A program made the translations under genes and the position numbers. Shown in pieces: positions 24,477-36,650 of a stretch of DNA of 64,000 nucleotides. Under the pieces are notes generated by a model. That model did not search any database. It saw nothing but the letters and a program-made list of their open reading frames with translations, and was not told the origin of the DNA. How positions within the stretch are numbered: position 1 is the first letter of the stretch; every line of letters starts with the position of its first letter. Source of the DNA: Dermatemys mawii (taxonomy: Eukaryota; Chordata; Testudines; Dermatemydidae); NCBI GenBank assembly GCA_007922305.1, contig ML677334.1, positions 22,279,915 through 22,343,914 on the forward strand. The letters run 5' to 3'.

Positions 24477-24727
24477 CAGTATGTCTACGTAGCAAAAAAG
24501 CCCACTGGCAGTGCATGTCAGAGCCCAGCTCCACAGCCTTGGGCTGGTGCTATGGTGCTAAAAATAGCCGTGTAGCCATTTGGGCTTGGGGTCTGAATCT
24601 TGAGGAGAAGGGGGCTTTCAGAGCCTGAGCCTGAATGTCTAGAGTTATTCATAGCTCGAACCTGAGTCTAGAGCCTTGGGCTCAGACTCACTGCTGTTTT
24701 GTTTTGTTGCTCTGTGTAGACATACCC
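24477..24727. mobile_element. Harbinger-like MITE
   Basis: The left end GTATGTCTACGTAGCAA and the right end TTGCTCTGTGTAGACATAC are inverted repeats of the GGGTATGTCTAC type used by turtle Harbinger MITEs. The inside is non-coding. Confidence 0.55.
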
Positions 24728-25689
24728 AAAAGAGAACTTCCCACTCAGAGTGTTAGTGAAATGTATTGTGATGTTACTTTTTACATTTTATTCTATTTCT
24801 GTGGGAAGTGGCCAATAGCATTGTCAATTTTCGGAGCAGAAATGCAGTTGTTAGTTGCAGAATATTGTTGACAGCAGCACTCTGGTCAAATTGCTGTTAA
24901 CTTTTGGCATGTATTGGAGCTAGATCAAGAGCTAAGTGCCAGCCCAGAGCAGAAAGCATTCCCTTCCAAACCTGTCAAGCCATAACACTACTGAGTGCTT
25001 GCTTCAAGTTAGAGAGACTCTGCTGTTTTGTAGCTTGTAAATGAGATTTAACATGACCAAAACATTTTGCATTACAGTTTTTTCTAATATTTCTTGTTGG
25101 AGGAGCTCAGCCAGATCTATCAGGTTCCAAAGGAATAAAAAGTCACTCTGGCATTCATACACTTCCACAGATGATAAATAATGAGACAAATTACATTTAT
25201 AAACTGCCAAGTAGATTTGTAATTACAATAAGTATACTCAGTATTGGTTAAGAAATTCTTCACTTTGTACCTTCTCGCAAAAGATACTTCCTTTTCCTGA
25301 CGTGTTCTCTTGACATCAAGTGCATATAAGATAGTTCATGCTGCAACATTCTTACAATTCTATTTAGCTGCAGTTTTGTCAGTTAACAGCTATCACAAAT
25401 ATACTTTCCAATTTTGCAATCTTTTGTTCATAATCTTTTTGTTAAACTTTTTGCACAAGGTGAATTTATAGGTGGATGTACCCAACACTTTCTCTTTTTG
25501 TACATGATTCATAGCTTCCTTTCTGCAACTTGAGATGGAAATCTGTTTACACTGTCTTCCTTTGGTTCTGCAAATACAGTGAAACTATTCTATGAAACCT
25601 CTCAGTACATGGTGTTGTCTGTGTGACTAGTGGACTGGGCACCAGTAACTATATTTGTTAGCAATAGAACTCAGATCTTTTATTTCACT

Positions 25690-25800
25690 GTTTCATTAAG
25701 TCATTTAATCACTCTGCACCTTAAGTTTCCCCATTTGTAATATGGGAACAGTGATTTGTAAGTTATTTGAGATCCTTGGATGAAAGTCTGAGTGCCAAGC
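25690..25800 (+). repeat. MIR-like SINE fragment
   Basis: AAGTCATTTAATCACTCTGC, then AGTTTCCCCATTTGTAATAT and GATCCTTGGATGAAA follow the order of the MIR/CORE-SINE consensus. It is diverged and truncated. Confidence 0.5.
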
Positions 25801-27046
25801 ATTATTCAGCTGCTCATCTTAAGAAATGCTAAATTTGTCAAATCCATCTCATATTTCTTCTTTGTATTCCATGAGCTCTGATGCAATGTCCTTCTCATTG
25901 AGTAATGTTTTACTTGCAAATAAATGTGCTCAATAACCTTGTGTTTTCCTTTAATATAGAAAGTAGCAACTCCTTATTAAAGAAAGACGATCAATATATC
26001 AGCTACTAAGAATGGAATACAATGTTAAAAGATAGAAATATTTGTGCTTAAAGTTAAGTGTTTGCAGGATCAGGGCCTAACAGGGCAAATAATACATTTT
26101 ATCAGTTAGCATACCTGCATTTAACATTAGAAAATAATACACATTATTTATAATAGTGCACTAACTCCTGCGTGAGATAATTATCCTGCACTCCAATATA
26201 TTTTCTCATTCAATGCCTATAATTCATTTGATAAAAATACTATTTAAAACCAGGCCTCAAAGATTCAAAAAGAACAGAAGCTCTATCCACCTACTCAAAA
26301 CAACTGTTTTTAAATTAAGTATTAAAACAACATATGTATGAGGTTAATAGAAAGGAGGAAATACTATGAACCGGATCAAAAGCTCATTCAAGTTGCTGGA
26401 AATACTCCTACTGATTTCAATGGACTTTGGGATCAGGCCCTGTAAGAATATCACATTTTAAATATTTAAAGTCTCAGTGGTAAAATTTTTAAGCTGCAAA
26501 ATTTGTTGCTGCATGACTTAAATGTGCTTTCTTCCAGCACAGAAAAGGAGTCAACTGAATGATGATCTGTGGAGGAATGTTACTGTTTGTTAGCGCTGCA
26601 GAAGTCAAAATGTAACCACTAAAACTAAACAAAGAGGAGGTGCATCAAACCGCCATTTGTACTCACTTCCATCTATTTTCCAGATTTTTTTTAATGTTGC
26701 TATCTAATTACGATTTATTTTTAGTATGAGTTAAAAATAGCACTATTTCAAGTGAATTACATCTTAACCATTCATCAATGGAAAATACTTTTCTCAAGTC
26801 TTTATCTGGTGATTTCTTATTTTATCACACACCCATCTCTGATTAACTACTGAGTTATGATAGTTGGCAACACAACAATTTTACATCTATTTTCTTTTTA
26901 TATATTACTGATGTATTTGGAATAACACTGGAGAGCTACTGTACAACCAAGCATCCTAACTAGTGCAGGCATTTTATTAACATTTTCTTTTAAACTTTTC
27001 TTTTGTCATTACATTTCATATTAGAAATAACTTTTTATCCCCTCAG

Positions 27047-27190
27047 GCAAATGAAATGTTGTTCAGTGGAAGGAAGTTGACTGCGCAGGAAGCTTGTGCA
27101 AAAGGATTGGTATCTCAAGTGTTTTGGCCGGGAACATTCACACAGGAAGTAATGGTTCGAATTAAGGAACTTGTCACATGTAATTCAGTT
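27047..27190 (+). CDS. CDYL: CDYL internal coding exon (crotonase-like domain, part 4)
   Basis: This exon of exactly 48 codons lies between the acceptor CCCCTCAG (ending 27046) and a GTAAGT donor. It reads ANEMLFSGRKLTAQEACAKG and then LVSQVFWPGTFTQEVMVRIK. It is the C-terminal helical part of the crotonase fold, where crotonase-family proteins trimerise and close the CoA pocket. The phase is 0 at both ends, so it matches its neighbours without adjustment. No anomaly is visible. Confidence 0.96.
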
Positions 27191-28863
27191 GTAAGTTTCA
27201 TTTTATTTTCTTCCATTTTATAAATAGATTAACAATGAACTGCATCATTCACTCATCTTTCTAGAAACATTTTGCTTGGAGTACTTGAGATAAATTATGT
27301 AGATTGGAGTACAAAGTTTTAATACCCCATTCCAGTATTATTAGGCTCATCTTTAAAGAATAAAGAGGTCGAGGAGAGAGACACCTCTCAAATTATCACT
27401 GCTGTAATAAATTCTAGGATTAAGAACACAAGGCAAAATCTAAGCTGTTAACTCCACATAGAGAATAATATTAACTACAGGTGAACCCCACAATACTGCG
27501 ATGATTGGAGTCCAAAAAAATCAACCGCAGTAAACGTGGGGTCGCAGTAATGCAGGGTTCCACCGCATCAAAGCAGTGCCCGCTGCCGCTGTCAGGAGCC
27601 ACACACGCCCCGCATTATAAGCGAATTCGCGCTATCGCGGGGTGTGGTTTTGAGGGGTTCTACTGTACTTCCAAATTAAAAATTGAAATAGCTGCCATAA
27701 GAACTGAGCAGAAATTAATGGCAGGTGTATTTGGCGGGGGAGGAGGGAAAAAGAAGAGTCTTTGCTTTAACACCACAGTGTGGCTAACTCCTCCGTGTTT
27801 AACAGTAGCAATAGTGCAGTCAATAAAATCGCTCAAAAAACAACACTGAAGTTTCCAGATTTGGATGGAAAATAATCCATGATTTTTCCTTCATCTCCAC
27901 AGTTGGCGATAAATACTAATAAAACCGGGGTGTGGTGGTGGTGGCGAAGTTTTTAACCATCTTTAAGTACTAACAATCTCAGTCTCTCAAAGTAGCTTTT
28001 GGGGTCAGCACTTCATTTGCCCTAGAAAGAAAGAACAGATTCAGCCCCTTTCACATCAAAGAACCACTTACATAATGTAACTTAAATATTTACAAATATT
28101 TTATCACACATCAAAAGACTCTTCTAAATATACCTGTACATAAGAATCCTGAGTATAAAATTCTTGACATTCCATTAAATTAGGTTAAACCCACAGAGAT
28201 ACACATAGTAAGAAGATGCAGAAGGCTTCCTGCTCCTGTACACTAGTAAAAGTAGCACACCTGTCAAATGGAGTTTCACCAAAATGTAAAGTATATTTTA
28301 AACTACTAGATAGTCACACTCTTCACAACAAATCAACATCAGTTTCTGCTCTTATGAAGTCTTTATTTTCAGAGCAGGACAGATGAGTAGTCTAAAAATC
28401 AACTTTAGCATTTAACAGCAACCTATGAAATTTGAATTAAAAATAAAAAAAGCTATTTTTTAGATTTAAGGTCTACCAGGTTACAAGTCGGACAATCCTG
28501 GAAAACAGTGTTGTGATCAGAATTTATCTATTTGTTATAATGACTTCTGTCTCTTTTAATAGCATCTATAAAGTCTTATTTTTATGGTAACAGGATAATC
28601 TTGAAACCCCTCAAGTTTTTCATGTATTTGGTTCATACTCAAACATTTCCACTTTTATCTGGCACAGAATGAAGACGCTCCTGAATTATTTTATGGAAAA
28701 GTAACTGCTTGATGTGGGACATATCGTCCCCTAGATTCATGTGCATAATTTCTCTTAGCAATATTGGGATTTGCCCATATACATTTACAGGTGACTATTC
28801 CCCTTTACTAACAAACATTTAGCACACAGATTACTGATATCATTTGTGGTTTCTGTGCTACAG
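27191..28863. other. CDYL last intron
   Basis: AT-rich intron containing a Tigger-like MITE (27478-27665) and little else that can be named. Confidence 0.55.
27478..27665. mobile_element. Tigger/pogo-like MITE
   Basis: The left end CAGGTGAACCCCACAATAC and the right end, read inward, CAGTAGAACCCCTCAAAACC are inverted repeats, flanked by TA on both sides. Inside, GCGAATTCGCGCTATCGCGG and neighbouring sequence match the related element at 59735-59900. TA duplication and CAGT-like ends indicate Tc1/mariner-pogo transposition. Confidence 0.7.
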
Positions 28864-29022
28864 GTGCTTGAAGAATCCAAAGCTTTAGTCCGTAATATCA
28901 TGAAGTTGGACTTAGAACAAGCAAATGACAAGGAGTGTGAAGCTTTAAAGAAAATCTGGGGCTCTGCACAAGGGATGGACTCTATGTTAAAATACCTGCA
29001 AAGGAAAATCGATGAGTTCTGA
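28864..29022 (+). CDS. CDYL: CDYL terminal coding exon with stop codon
   Basis: The last coding exon starts after the acceptor GTGCTACAG. It encodes 52 residues beginning VLEESKALVRNIMKLDLEQA and ending MLKYLQRKIDEF, followed by TGA at 29020-29022. The KIDEF terminus distinguishes CDYL from its paralogue CDYL2, which ends differently. This is the long C-terminal helix pair that packs against neighbouring subunits in crotonase-fold oligomers. The exon runs straight into the 3' UTR. Confidence 0.96.
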   Translation: MLEESKALVRNIMKLDLEQANDKECEALKKIWGSAQGMDSMLKYLQRKIDEF

Positions 29023-29224
29023 TGAGATGTGCACTGACACTGGAATTGTATTTACTTGGACATCTGGGGCATAAAAATGCCCCAATTTTATTTTGAAAAC
29101 CTGTTACCAAGTCACCCAGAGCTCAAAGCTTGGGGATGGGATTGGAAAGACCCTCAAACTTATTGTCAAGGGGTTGTAAAGTACTGTATCTTAAAAAAGA
29201 AATGAACAAAAAAACTCTCCATAT

Positions 29225-29263
<39 letters not shown>
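29225..29263 (+). repeat. CA dinucleotide microsatellite in CDYL 3' UTR
   Basis: An imperfect then perfect run of CA units (TACACATACACATACACAC and onward) lies about 200 bases after the stop codon. It would be transcribed as a CA-repeat RNA. Confidence 0.95.
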
Positions 29264-29266
<3 letters not shown>

Positions 29267-30139
29267 TAAAAATTATAATGGAGTGCACTACCAAACATCT
29301 CTTTGAGGCTCTAGTTTTTGTTATCATTGGCTAGTACTGTATCAGAAAGAATGGGGTGCGGGGGAGTTAATTGTGTTGTATTATTTTCTGTGTGGCAGGG
29401 AAGTCTGAATAATGTTTCCACCCCCTTCGCTAAAATACAGAATTGAAACGGGTATTAGCCAGCCCCTACTTTCACAGCCCAACAAGTGACTTAAGATAAG
29501 GCATTGTCTTGATCTCAGAAGAAGGTTGAAATACCTCAACTAATGGAACATTCTAATTTTTTTTCTTTGAGAATAAAACCCTATAATGAAAGATTTAATT
29601 AGATAAATATCCCAAAAAGAGTGTGCTCAGGAGCTGCGCTAAGAAAACACTCAACCCCTTTTTTGGGGGGAACATGTCTAATTCTTACCTAGATAGCATA
29701 AAGAAACCACTGTCTCTTGGGGGTGGGGAGGGTGGGAAAGCTTGTTTTGCAGTATTAGTGAATCACTGAATATATTATGTATATGAATATCCTAAGTTAT
29801 AAGTTAGTTTTAGAGTTTTTTTAAATAGTTTGATTTTTTTTTAATAACTACGTAAGTGCTTCTGTTGCTGGGTGAGAATACTACTTTATACACAGTATGG
29901 GGTTTGTTTGTTTTCTATTTGCTGGATTAATTGATGTATTACACCAAAAATGCATTTTAGGTTCACTTAGAATATATTTTATTTAAATAAGTTAAAATTC
30001 TTTTGGCACACTATTACATACAAAAACTCCTTTTATAAAAAACTACCTTATATTAGATGTTTAATGTTCTTTGCCTATGCTTTTTTATTATTTTAAATAT
30101 ACACTATATATACACAATATGGTGTAAAAGAGTGCCCTG

Positions 30140-30147
30140 TGTAAATA
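30140..30147 (+). promoter_or_regulatory. Pumilio-type motif TGTAAATA in CDYL 3' UTR
   Basis: The octamer TGTAAATA fits the TGTANATA consensus bound by PUM1/PUM2. Position inside the 3' UTR makes it plausible, but a single match can arise by chance in AT-rich sequence. Confidence 0.3.
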
Positions 30148-30453
30148 GACCTATTTTGCATTCCTTTCAGGACTGGTTACTGATTCCTGACTGCAGATAT
30201 CTACTATTACTTGGGTATCTGTGCTTGCAATCTTATTGAATGTATTATGAAGAATGAAAAAATCAAACCTTATTTTTGTACAGTTTTGAAGTTTATACTT
30301 GGAACTGACCACCTCCCTTCATAGTGGAGAGTTGTACAGTATGTAAATTGCTTTTACCTTGGATTGGTACAGTATTTTTGCATCTGTGGGACCTACTTTT
30401 GTTCTAGTAGTTTGAACTATATATAAACTGTACAATCTGTAAAGTTTTTATAG

Positions 30454-30459
30454 AATAAA
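30454..30459 (+). terminator. Polyadenylation signal AATAAA (CDYL, proximal)
   Basis: A canonical AATAAA sits about 1.43 kb after the CDYL stop codon, in the sequence AGAATAAATATTCAG. A second copy lies 30 bases further on. Its position and strand suit use as the CDYL cleavage signal. Confidence 0.7.
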
Positions 30460-30483
30460 TATTCAGCTGTGAAAATTGGTTAA

Positions 30484-30489
30484 AATAAA
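30484..30489 (+). terminator. Polyadenylation signal AATAAA (CDYL, distal)
   Basis: A second canonical AATAAA lies within AAAATAAAACT. It could act as an alternative or reinforcing signal to the one 30 bases upstream. Confidence 0.55.
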
Positions 30490-30544
30490 ACTAATATTTC
30501 TTAACACATTTTAAATGGGTTTCTCTCTCAGTCCTCTTTTTCAA

Positions 30545-30930
30545 AGATAAACTTCTGTGGAAGAAAACAAGTCCTCACTCTGCGTCTGTTAGCAACAAGT
30601 CAGAGACGCTTTATGACGAGCAATTGCAAGGGAAGATGGCAGTTGGACAGAGGGTCACCTGTCCTTCCACAGATCTTCAAAAACAAGCAGCTCAGAGACA
30701 AGAATTTATACTTTCCCATTACATACGTCAACGGCCAACAATTATGTCCTGTTTTTATACATGTTCCACCTGTTGTTATACATGTTCCTTCCTGATCCCC
30801 TGCTTATCTCAACAGCTCTCGCTCAACGTCAGCACGTCACCCTTATCTTCCAGACGGAATGCTAAAACAGCATCTCTTGCAGTTTGTCCCACTCACGCAA
30901 GTTCCTTGTCCCATACCCTCCCAACAAATG
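30545..30930 (-). mobile_element. Possible retroviral LTR
   Basis: The stretch follows the 3' end of the env-like frames on the minus strand. It has a TATA-like AAGTATAAATTC (about 30702-30713) and then a CATAAAG that could be a polyadenylation signal. Its borders and a matching 5' LTR were not found, so this is inferred from position and these motifs. Confidence 0.3.
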
Positions 30931-32851
30931 TTGTCATGAGCCGTGACAACTTCCTCTTGCTTCGGTTTTGGTACACACTGAAGCTGCAGGGCTTCCAAAG
31001 GCCAAAGTGTCCATTGGCTTTCTACTCCATCCGAACACCGGTGTTATTCCACGAGCACTGACTAGGCGTAACAGACAGTTTAATTTCCCAACTATCGTGA
31101 TGAAATTATTCAATCCCACATGCATCCTACCCATGGACCTGGCAGGATTCGATATGCTGGCATCCACAACCCTCTCAGCAGTCCTTATGCTTGGAAGGAG
31201 CACTACAAGCGCCTACAGTTTCACCCGGAAAATCTCCAAGTATGTCTCCATGGCCACAGATCAGATGGTACACCTGAAGCATTTGTAAAGGGCACTGGGC
31301 CAAATCTGATGCTCAAGATCACTCCGAATGGCCATGAGCTGGTCATTCAGGAAATCCTGAATCTCTGAGAAGGCAAGATCCCACTGCAATTCCTTTCCCA
31401 CCTCAGTGATATTTAGTACCAGCTTTGTCAGCAGTTCCTGAGACATCGAACTAAGGGTGGAGATAACATGTAATTCACTGACTCCAGCCTGCACCTGGGT
31501 TATCTGTGCTCCAGAAATAAGACCTGTGGCTTTCTCCAGCTACCCCAGTTTCTCATCATGTTGTTGGCCTTTATAAATATTCCAAACTGCTGATGCGCTA
31601 TTGGCATCAGGCCATAGGTGTCCTGTCAAGTCCCTTTTCCTTCTAGAGGAGACCCATGCCCTTTCCTGTGCTAACCGAATAGCAGCCCCCTTGGAGCAGT
31701 TTGGATATATAGAGGTGACCTGAAAGCTGGATAGTGGCAATGTAAATTTTACAGTCCCTAGCGTACCATTAATCACTGTCCATCAATACCCTAGCACATT
31801 TCTATTTGATAAGGTATCATGCCATATCTGTTGATTAACTATTCTCATCTGTCTCTGAGAAGCATTAACATTAAGACCGTAGGAAGGAGAATATTGCAAT
31901 ATGGTACAGGTTGAGTTATTAGTTAGTGGGATTATTTCAGTGCAGATAAACTTTCTGGTGGCAGAAGATCCTCTCTGTGCATAAGTTTGATTATTTATTA
32001 ATTGGGTAACCAAATAATAAGGGCCCCCTCCTTCCAACCCATGTCAAACTCCTGGGATGGCCATTATATCAACCCCACTATGAAACCCCACTCATCTCAA
32101 TTTCGGATTCTCGCAGCTCACTTATTGTGATATCATATATTTCTATCTCCACTGAGCTGTCTGTTTTCAACTCAATCATTCACTCATATGAGATATCCTG
32201 AACCTTAAAGAATAGATTTGTCAAACAATAAGTATACAAATCACTAAGGTGGGAAGGCCTTGGCCACTGGGTTTCATCAGAAGATATGATATTGTCTGTA
32301 TTTGGGTGGATTACAGGGGTGGTTGTGGTAGTGGAGGAAATGGAGGGGGCAGTGGCCGTGGCAGCAAGGCACTTTTGGAATTCTTCATCTGAAAGCCAAT
32401 TAGGGAGAGCAATACATACTGAAGGTACATGTCCAAAAGCACAAGTCACTGTTGTTGGAATAAATCCCAACAACTAATCAATACCACATTCCCAAGATTG
32501 CTCACAATTTCCTCCCTGCCAGCCTACAGTTTTTCGTTTCTTCCACCAGGGACAATTCTTAATGTCGTTTGTGGTCAGGAATCCCTGAACTTTGGTGGTT
32601 TCAGCAGAGGGAGCGTTTTGTCTTCTTTCCTGGAGCAAGCGTAGGGCCGTATCATGCAGGGGAGAGGCTACCAGCACATCATCCTGCAGTGTTTTGGTTT
32701 CTTCAGCAAATATTGGATGTACGGTGATTCTGTCAGTGGACAAGGGTGAGGTTACTAGCACTTCACCTTGTCTTTGTCTCCAGCTGTCCAGAAGGAGAAA
32801 CTCCCACTCGCGCAAGTTCTCCCCACCCCTTTTGCTCTGTCTGTAAGTCAA
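30931..32851 (-). pseudogene. Endogenous retrovirus env-like remnant
   Basis: A chain of open frames on the minus strand reads as an envelope-like protein in several pieces. The upstream pieces (32851-32474, 32473-32180, 32037-31783) are rich in Asn-X-Ser/Thr sites and have a Ser/Thr-rich stretch, as in a surface subunit. The next piece (31776-31540) contains a basic SSRRKRD motif suited to furin cleavage. The piece at 31494-31261 is leucine-rich and heptad-like, resembling a transmembrane subunit. At least four frame breaks separate the pieces, so no full protein can be made. No gag or pol was recognised beside it. The retroviral class is undetermined. Confidence 0.5.
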
Positions 32852-34554
32852 CCAAGATGGCTACACTCAGGCCCTCTTTTTCTCTTTTCACTTCCAATAT
32901 AAAGAAGTCTCCCATCTTTAACAAACTCTGTAAGTGGTGGTATTACAGCAATGAATAGTTAATGCTTTAGTCTATTACACTTCCCCCTTAGTGGCAAGTG
33001 AAAAGTTGAGTCTGCTGTAAACCATTCTCTTAGACTAGCTTCATGTACTCTGTTTTCCTTCTATCTCCAAGAAACTAATCTGTATATGGTCGGTTTTTCT
33101 CCCAGGCATTTTGAAAGGGTAGAATACAGTTTTTCCCACTAGTTCTACAAACCATTAACTGAAATGTGTTTGGAGATGATCATACTGAAGGGAGAGAAGA
33201 ACCCCAACATGCTAGACCATATTCTGATTTGTAGAATTTCAGTCAGATACTCATTACACCCCTCTGGCCTTCTAAATAAGCCTAAGGTGGATACATATTG
33301 CATCCACTTTCATACTCCTTTTTGCTGCCATGGCATTGTAAAGGGGCCTTAATGTAAATCTAAAACCTATGGGTCTAATAGGTTTTGACTGTGCAAATGT
33401 TAACACCTGCACACATATAAGTGCATGTGTAGACAAGCTGGGCACTGCAGATTTACCTAAGAATCAACAAATTATTACCAAAATGGAATTTAATACACAA
33501 TTTTGTGAAGGTTAGCTTTTGAAAAAGATTGCAGATTAGCAATTTGGGGAAAGTTACAAATAGAAATAGGGTGAGAAATAGAAAAATAGAAATAGAAAAT
33601 AGAAATAGAAAAATAGGGTGTTTTCTTTTTTTGTGCTTTTGCCTCCAAATCAAAAGCTTGTAGGTACTGATACACCTTGAACTTTTCTTCCTTGTACTTT
33701 AGAATGAGTGCCTCAATTATTAAATGAATGTAAATTCAGTCATCTCCAGCAAAGCAGCAGCCTTCTTTCCCCCACTTGTTTAATAACGCTTAGAGGAGGT
33801 TTGACATAGACACTTCAAGGCATGTGTTTTCTCAGAAGTATCACCAGTTCCTCACAAAACTGGACTGGTGCTCAAGGTATGGATCAATTTAGGAGATATC
33901 TCAGGACAGTAAGTCTGGGGCCTCTTCCCAGAGAACCTCTCTCATCCTGTTAAGAGTTCACCAGCAACACCTGTGTTTCTTTGAGAGAATTTTCAGTAGA
34001 GAGTGAGTTTTCTAGCCTTCTGCAAGAATTGTTTTGTTCATTCTTTGTTTGCAAGAAGACATGTACAAGGTTAGTTTTCCAGCCAATAGTCCCCAGCAGG
34101 TATTTGAATTCAAATTGGCCTAATCTAGAGTAGTACCTTTAACTATGCTGAAAAATCTCTACCTTATTTCCCAGCAAGTCTCCACAGGAAATCATTCAGG
34201 AACCCATGGCATGTAATAAAGCTGATCAGAGCAGAGTTTGTTCCCCTATGTAAGAAACAATGAACTGGTAGCTGAGAGGACAGAGATATCCTCCTAGTTC
34301 CCATAAACCTAGTATAGAGCGTAAAAAGTAACCTAGCCATTTGAAATCTGTTTTCTCCATGCATGCCTCTTTTGGTAATGATGCCTTCTTTCTCTAGCAT
34401 ACATTTTATCTATTTTTGTAAAGCTGTGTGTGTGTATTTACAGTGATAGATAAATCTCAAACAATAAAAAATTACCTGAGTTTGCAGCTTCAGATTTAGC
34501 TTCTAAGGGCCACGCTCAAGTTTTGCTTCACTCCTAGAGGACTACAGAAAGAAT
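32852..34554. other. Intergenic, nothing recognised
   Basis: AT-rich intergenic DNA with an AAATAG-type microsatellite (33560-33617). No gene is evident. Confidence 0.5.
33560..33617 (+). repeat. AAATAG-type microsatellite
   Basis: Repeated GAAATAG/AAAATAG units with small variations. Confidence 0.8.
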
Positions 34555-34850
34555 GGTTACATAGCTTACAGTAACTGCTGTTCTTGAGATGTTTTGCTCA
34601 CTCTAGGTGTGTGTATATACCTCATGCACATCGAGACTGGGGTCTCTGAATATCAGTGTCCCTTGGGCCAAACCTGCTCCCTCCACCCTTTCCATAATCA
34701 CTACCTGAGGATATGCAAGGCAGAGTGGTTCAGCAGTCCCTTGCACCCCTCTGAAGTTCAACAAACAAAGAATGGGGATAGAGGGCAGGTCATGGTATCC
34801 CCATTGACAACATCTCAAAGAACCACGGTTACCGCAAAGGTAAGTAGCTT
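34555..34850. mobile_element. LTR-like unit with inverted ends (DIRS/ERV type)
   Basis: The left end has CAGTAACTGCTGTTCTTGAG then ATGTTTTGCTCACTCTAGG. The right end has CAACATCTCAAAGAACCACG then GTTACCGCAAAGGTAAG, an imperfect inverted counterpart. This layout, with TGTTCTT(C)GAGATG next to GTAAGTAA-like ends, is familiar from turtle DIRS/LTR element termini. The class of the parent element is uncertain. Confidence 0.45.
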
Positions 34851-36642
34851 TTTGTTGTACTTCATCAGGGCGGGTCCCACTCTAGGTGATGGAAAGGCTG
34901 GTGGCAATCAGGTAGGTGGGATTGAAGAGTCTTATTGGCCACTAATTAACGACTGTGACACTTTGTCACCACCCTGAATCTGAGAGTGTATATACTACTT
35001 TATCATGAGAAGACTGAACAGCTGCTTTTTTTTCTTTGGAATAAGGAAATATGGAAAGTAGAAATCATTTTCTGAATTGCAGAGGTACCTTCTCTACGGT
35101 TCCTTTTCAGTTTATTATGAAAAGGGTCCCTCAAGAGGGACAGGGGAAGGGCAGAGACTGGAGCTGAATAAAGTACTCGTGGGGAAACAACTTCTAATGT
35201 CTATTTGGCAGTGATTATTCTAGAAAAAGATGGCATTCAAAGATAAGGTTTGGGAACGGCTCTAGCATGGCCATCCCATTGCAGCACGGTAGTGACTGAG
35301 AAAATGGGTCTCTTTTTCTAAGGATGATCACTGTTCTTTGTTTGGTCTGAGAATGGTACCAGAAGGAATTCCATCATAAGGCCAGGATATCAATGCTTAG
35401 TGATCCCAAAGTAGCCCTAGTCTCTCTTAATGAACAGAGGGCCCCTTCTGTAGGGCTGCCTAATAGGTCAGTGTTCTCAAAGGGTAGATCTTCTGTAGTA
35501 ATTTGTGCTTTGGTGGAGCTATCCCATGCCTGAAGCCCAGGAGCCCTCCTTGCTGTGACTGGTAATTCATGATGTGTCGCTGGAGTGAAGCAGGGAGTAA
35601 AACTTTTGTCCCAGAAATCCAGCTTTTTAGGGTCTGTGTCTCAGGGAGTAGCTTTTGATGGACTAGGCTGTCTAGATTTCTCCTGGCTTGAAGAAACCAG
35701 CAGAGATGTGTGTAGATGCCCTGCTGTCACATTTGATCTATTTTATGATTTATTTTGGGTGTCTGCCAAAGCTCGTTAGCTGGCTCCAAATCATCTTCAT
35801 AAATAGATGTTGCTAACCTTCCCGAAGCAGAAGATACCAAGTTATTTCTGGGCCTTTTCCCTTGATCAGTGAGGTCTAAATCTCCAGTGTGTCAGTAATT
35901 TGTGAGAACAGCTCCTGAAAGGCTCTGAAATCATTCAGCACTTGTGGCAGAGGGGAAAGGTGTAGATGGGGTGGAGTGAGGGGGGATGTTTAATAAAAGT
36001 AAGGAGAAGTTTTTAGAGGGGGATATATAGGGAATTTACCCTAGCTATGAAAATTTATAGGAAAGTGTTAAGGGGTAGCAGGTAGACACACCCTGGCTCT
36101 CTCTCACTGCCACAGATAGAGGGAATTAAGGGACAATTGCAGCTGCCTTTTATATCCCCAAAATTCCCATCTTGCCTGCATGAGGCTCATGTACATCTAG
36201 AGTAGGATCCACACCACTATTCAATGAAAAGCTTGTACCGGCTTTTTGTTCCATAGCCCAACCCCCCACTCTCGTGCAGCTATGTAGGGCCAGCTGCAAT
36301 CTAGCCCTAAAGACAGGGGGTTCTTTTGTTGTGGGGGGAGGGTACAGAAGAGGGGAGTTTGTAGAGACCAACAAGCAATGCTGTGGATTGAACCAAAAAA
36401 GCTTTGTGCCATTTTTGAATGACTGTCTGCCAGCCAACACAGGCTTGACAGCTTGCCTCACTGCTATGGGGACAGCATAAAGACCCAGAGGCTGGGGCGC
36501 TGTCTTACAGCAGTCAAAGCTAGCTCAGCTCAGCATTGGACTTTGTTTAATGTACCACTGAGCAAATGATGCAGGAGCAGGACAATATTCTAGAGTAACT
36601 GTTGCTCTTAAAGCCACCATTCATCACCACCACAGGAGTAAG
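34851..36642. other. Probable degenerate retroelement interior
   Basis: Sequence beside the LTR-like unit has no long frame. Around 36100-36170 the minus strand has GGGATATAAAAGGCAGCTGC, a TATA-like promoter arrangement. This may be the remnant body of the same retroelement, but no protein motif could be confirmed. Confidence 0.3.
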
Positions 36643-36650
36643 GGCTAGAG
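36643..36650. repeat. 8-bp target duplication (left) GGCTAGAG
   Basis: Exact copy of the octamer at 37905-37912, bracketing the hAT MITE. Confidence 0.85.

Larger units (their letters stand above)
22853..27046. other. CDYL intron, mostly unrecognised
   Basis: AT-rich intron. It contains a Harbinger-like MITE (24477-24727) and a MIR-like SINE (25690-25800). A short repeat fragment sits near 24240-24310 with TCTGATCCAGTATAGCAATT, a tail seen in many turtle repeats. Another sits near 26368-26445 with TTTCAATGGACTTTGGGATC. A 146-codon minus-strand open frame near 23.0-23.4 kb has no known resemblance. Confidence 0.5.
29023..30505 (+). other. CDYL: CDYL 3' UTR
   Basis: About 1.45 kb of AT-rich sequence follows the CDYL stop. 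It contains a CA microsatellite (29225-29263), a Pumilio-type TGTAAATA motif (30140-30147) and two AATAAA signals near the end. The end is estimated from those signals; cleavage would be expected 10-30 bases after either one. No reading frame in it resembles a known protein. Confidence 0.75.
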
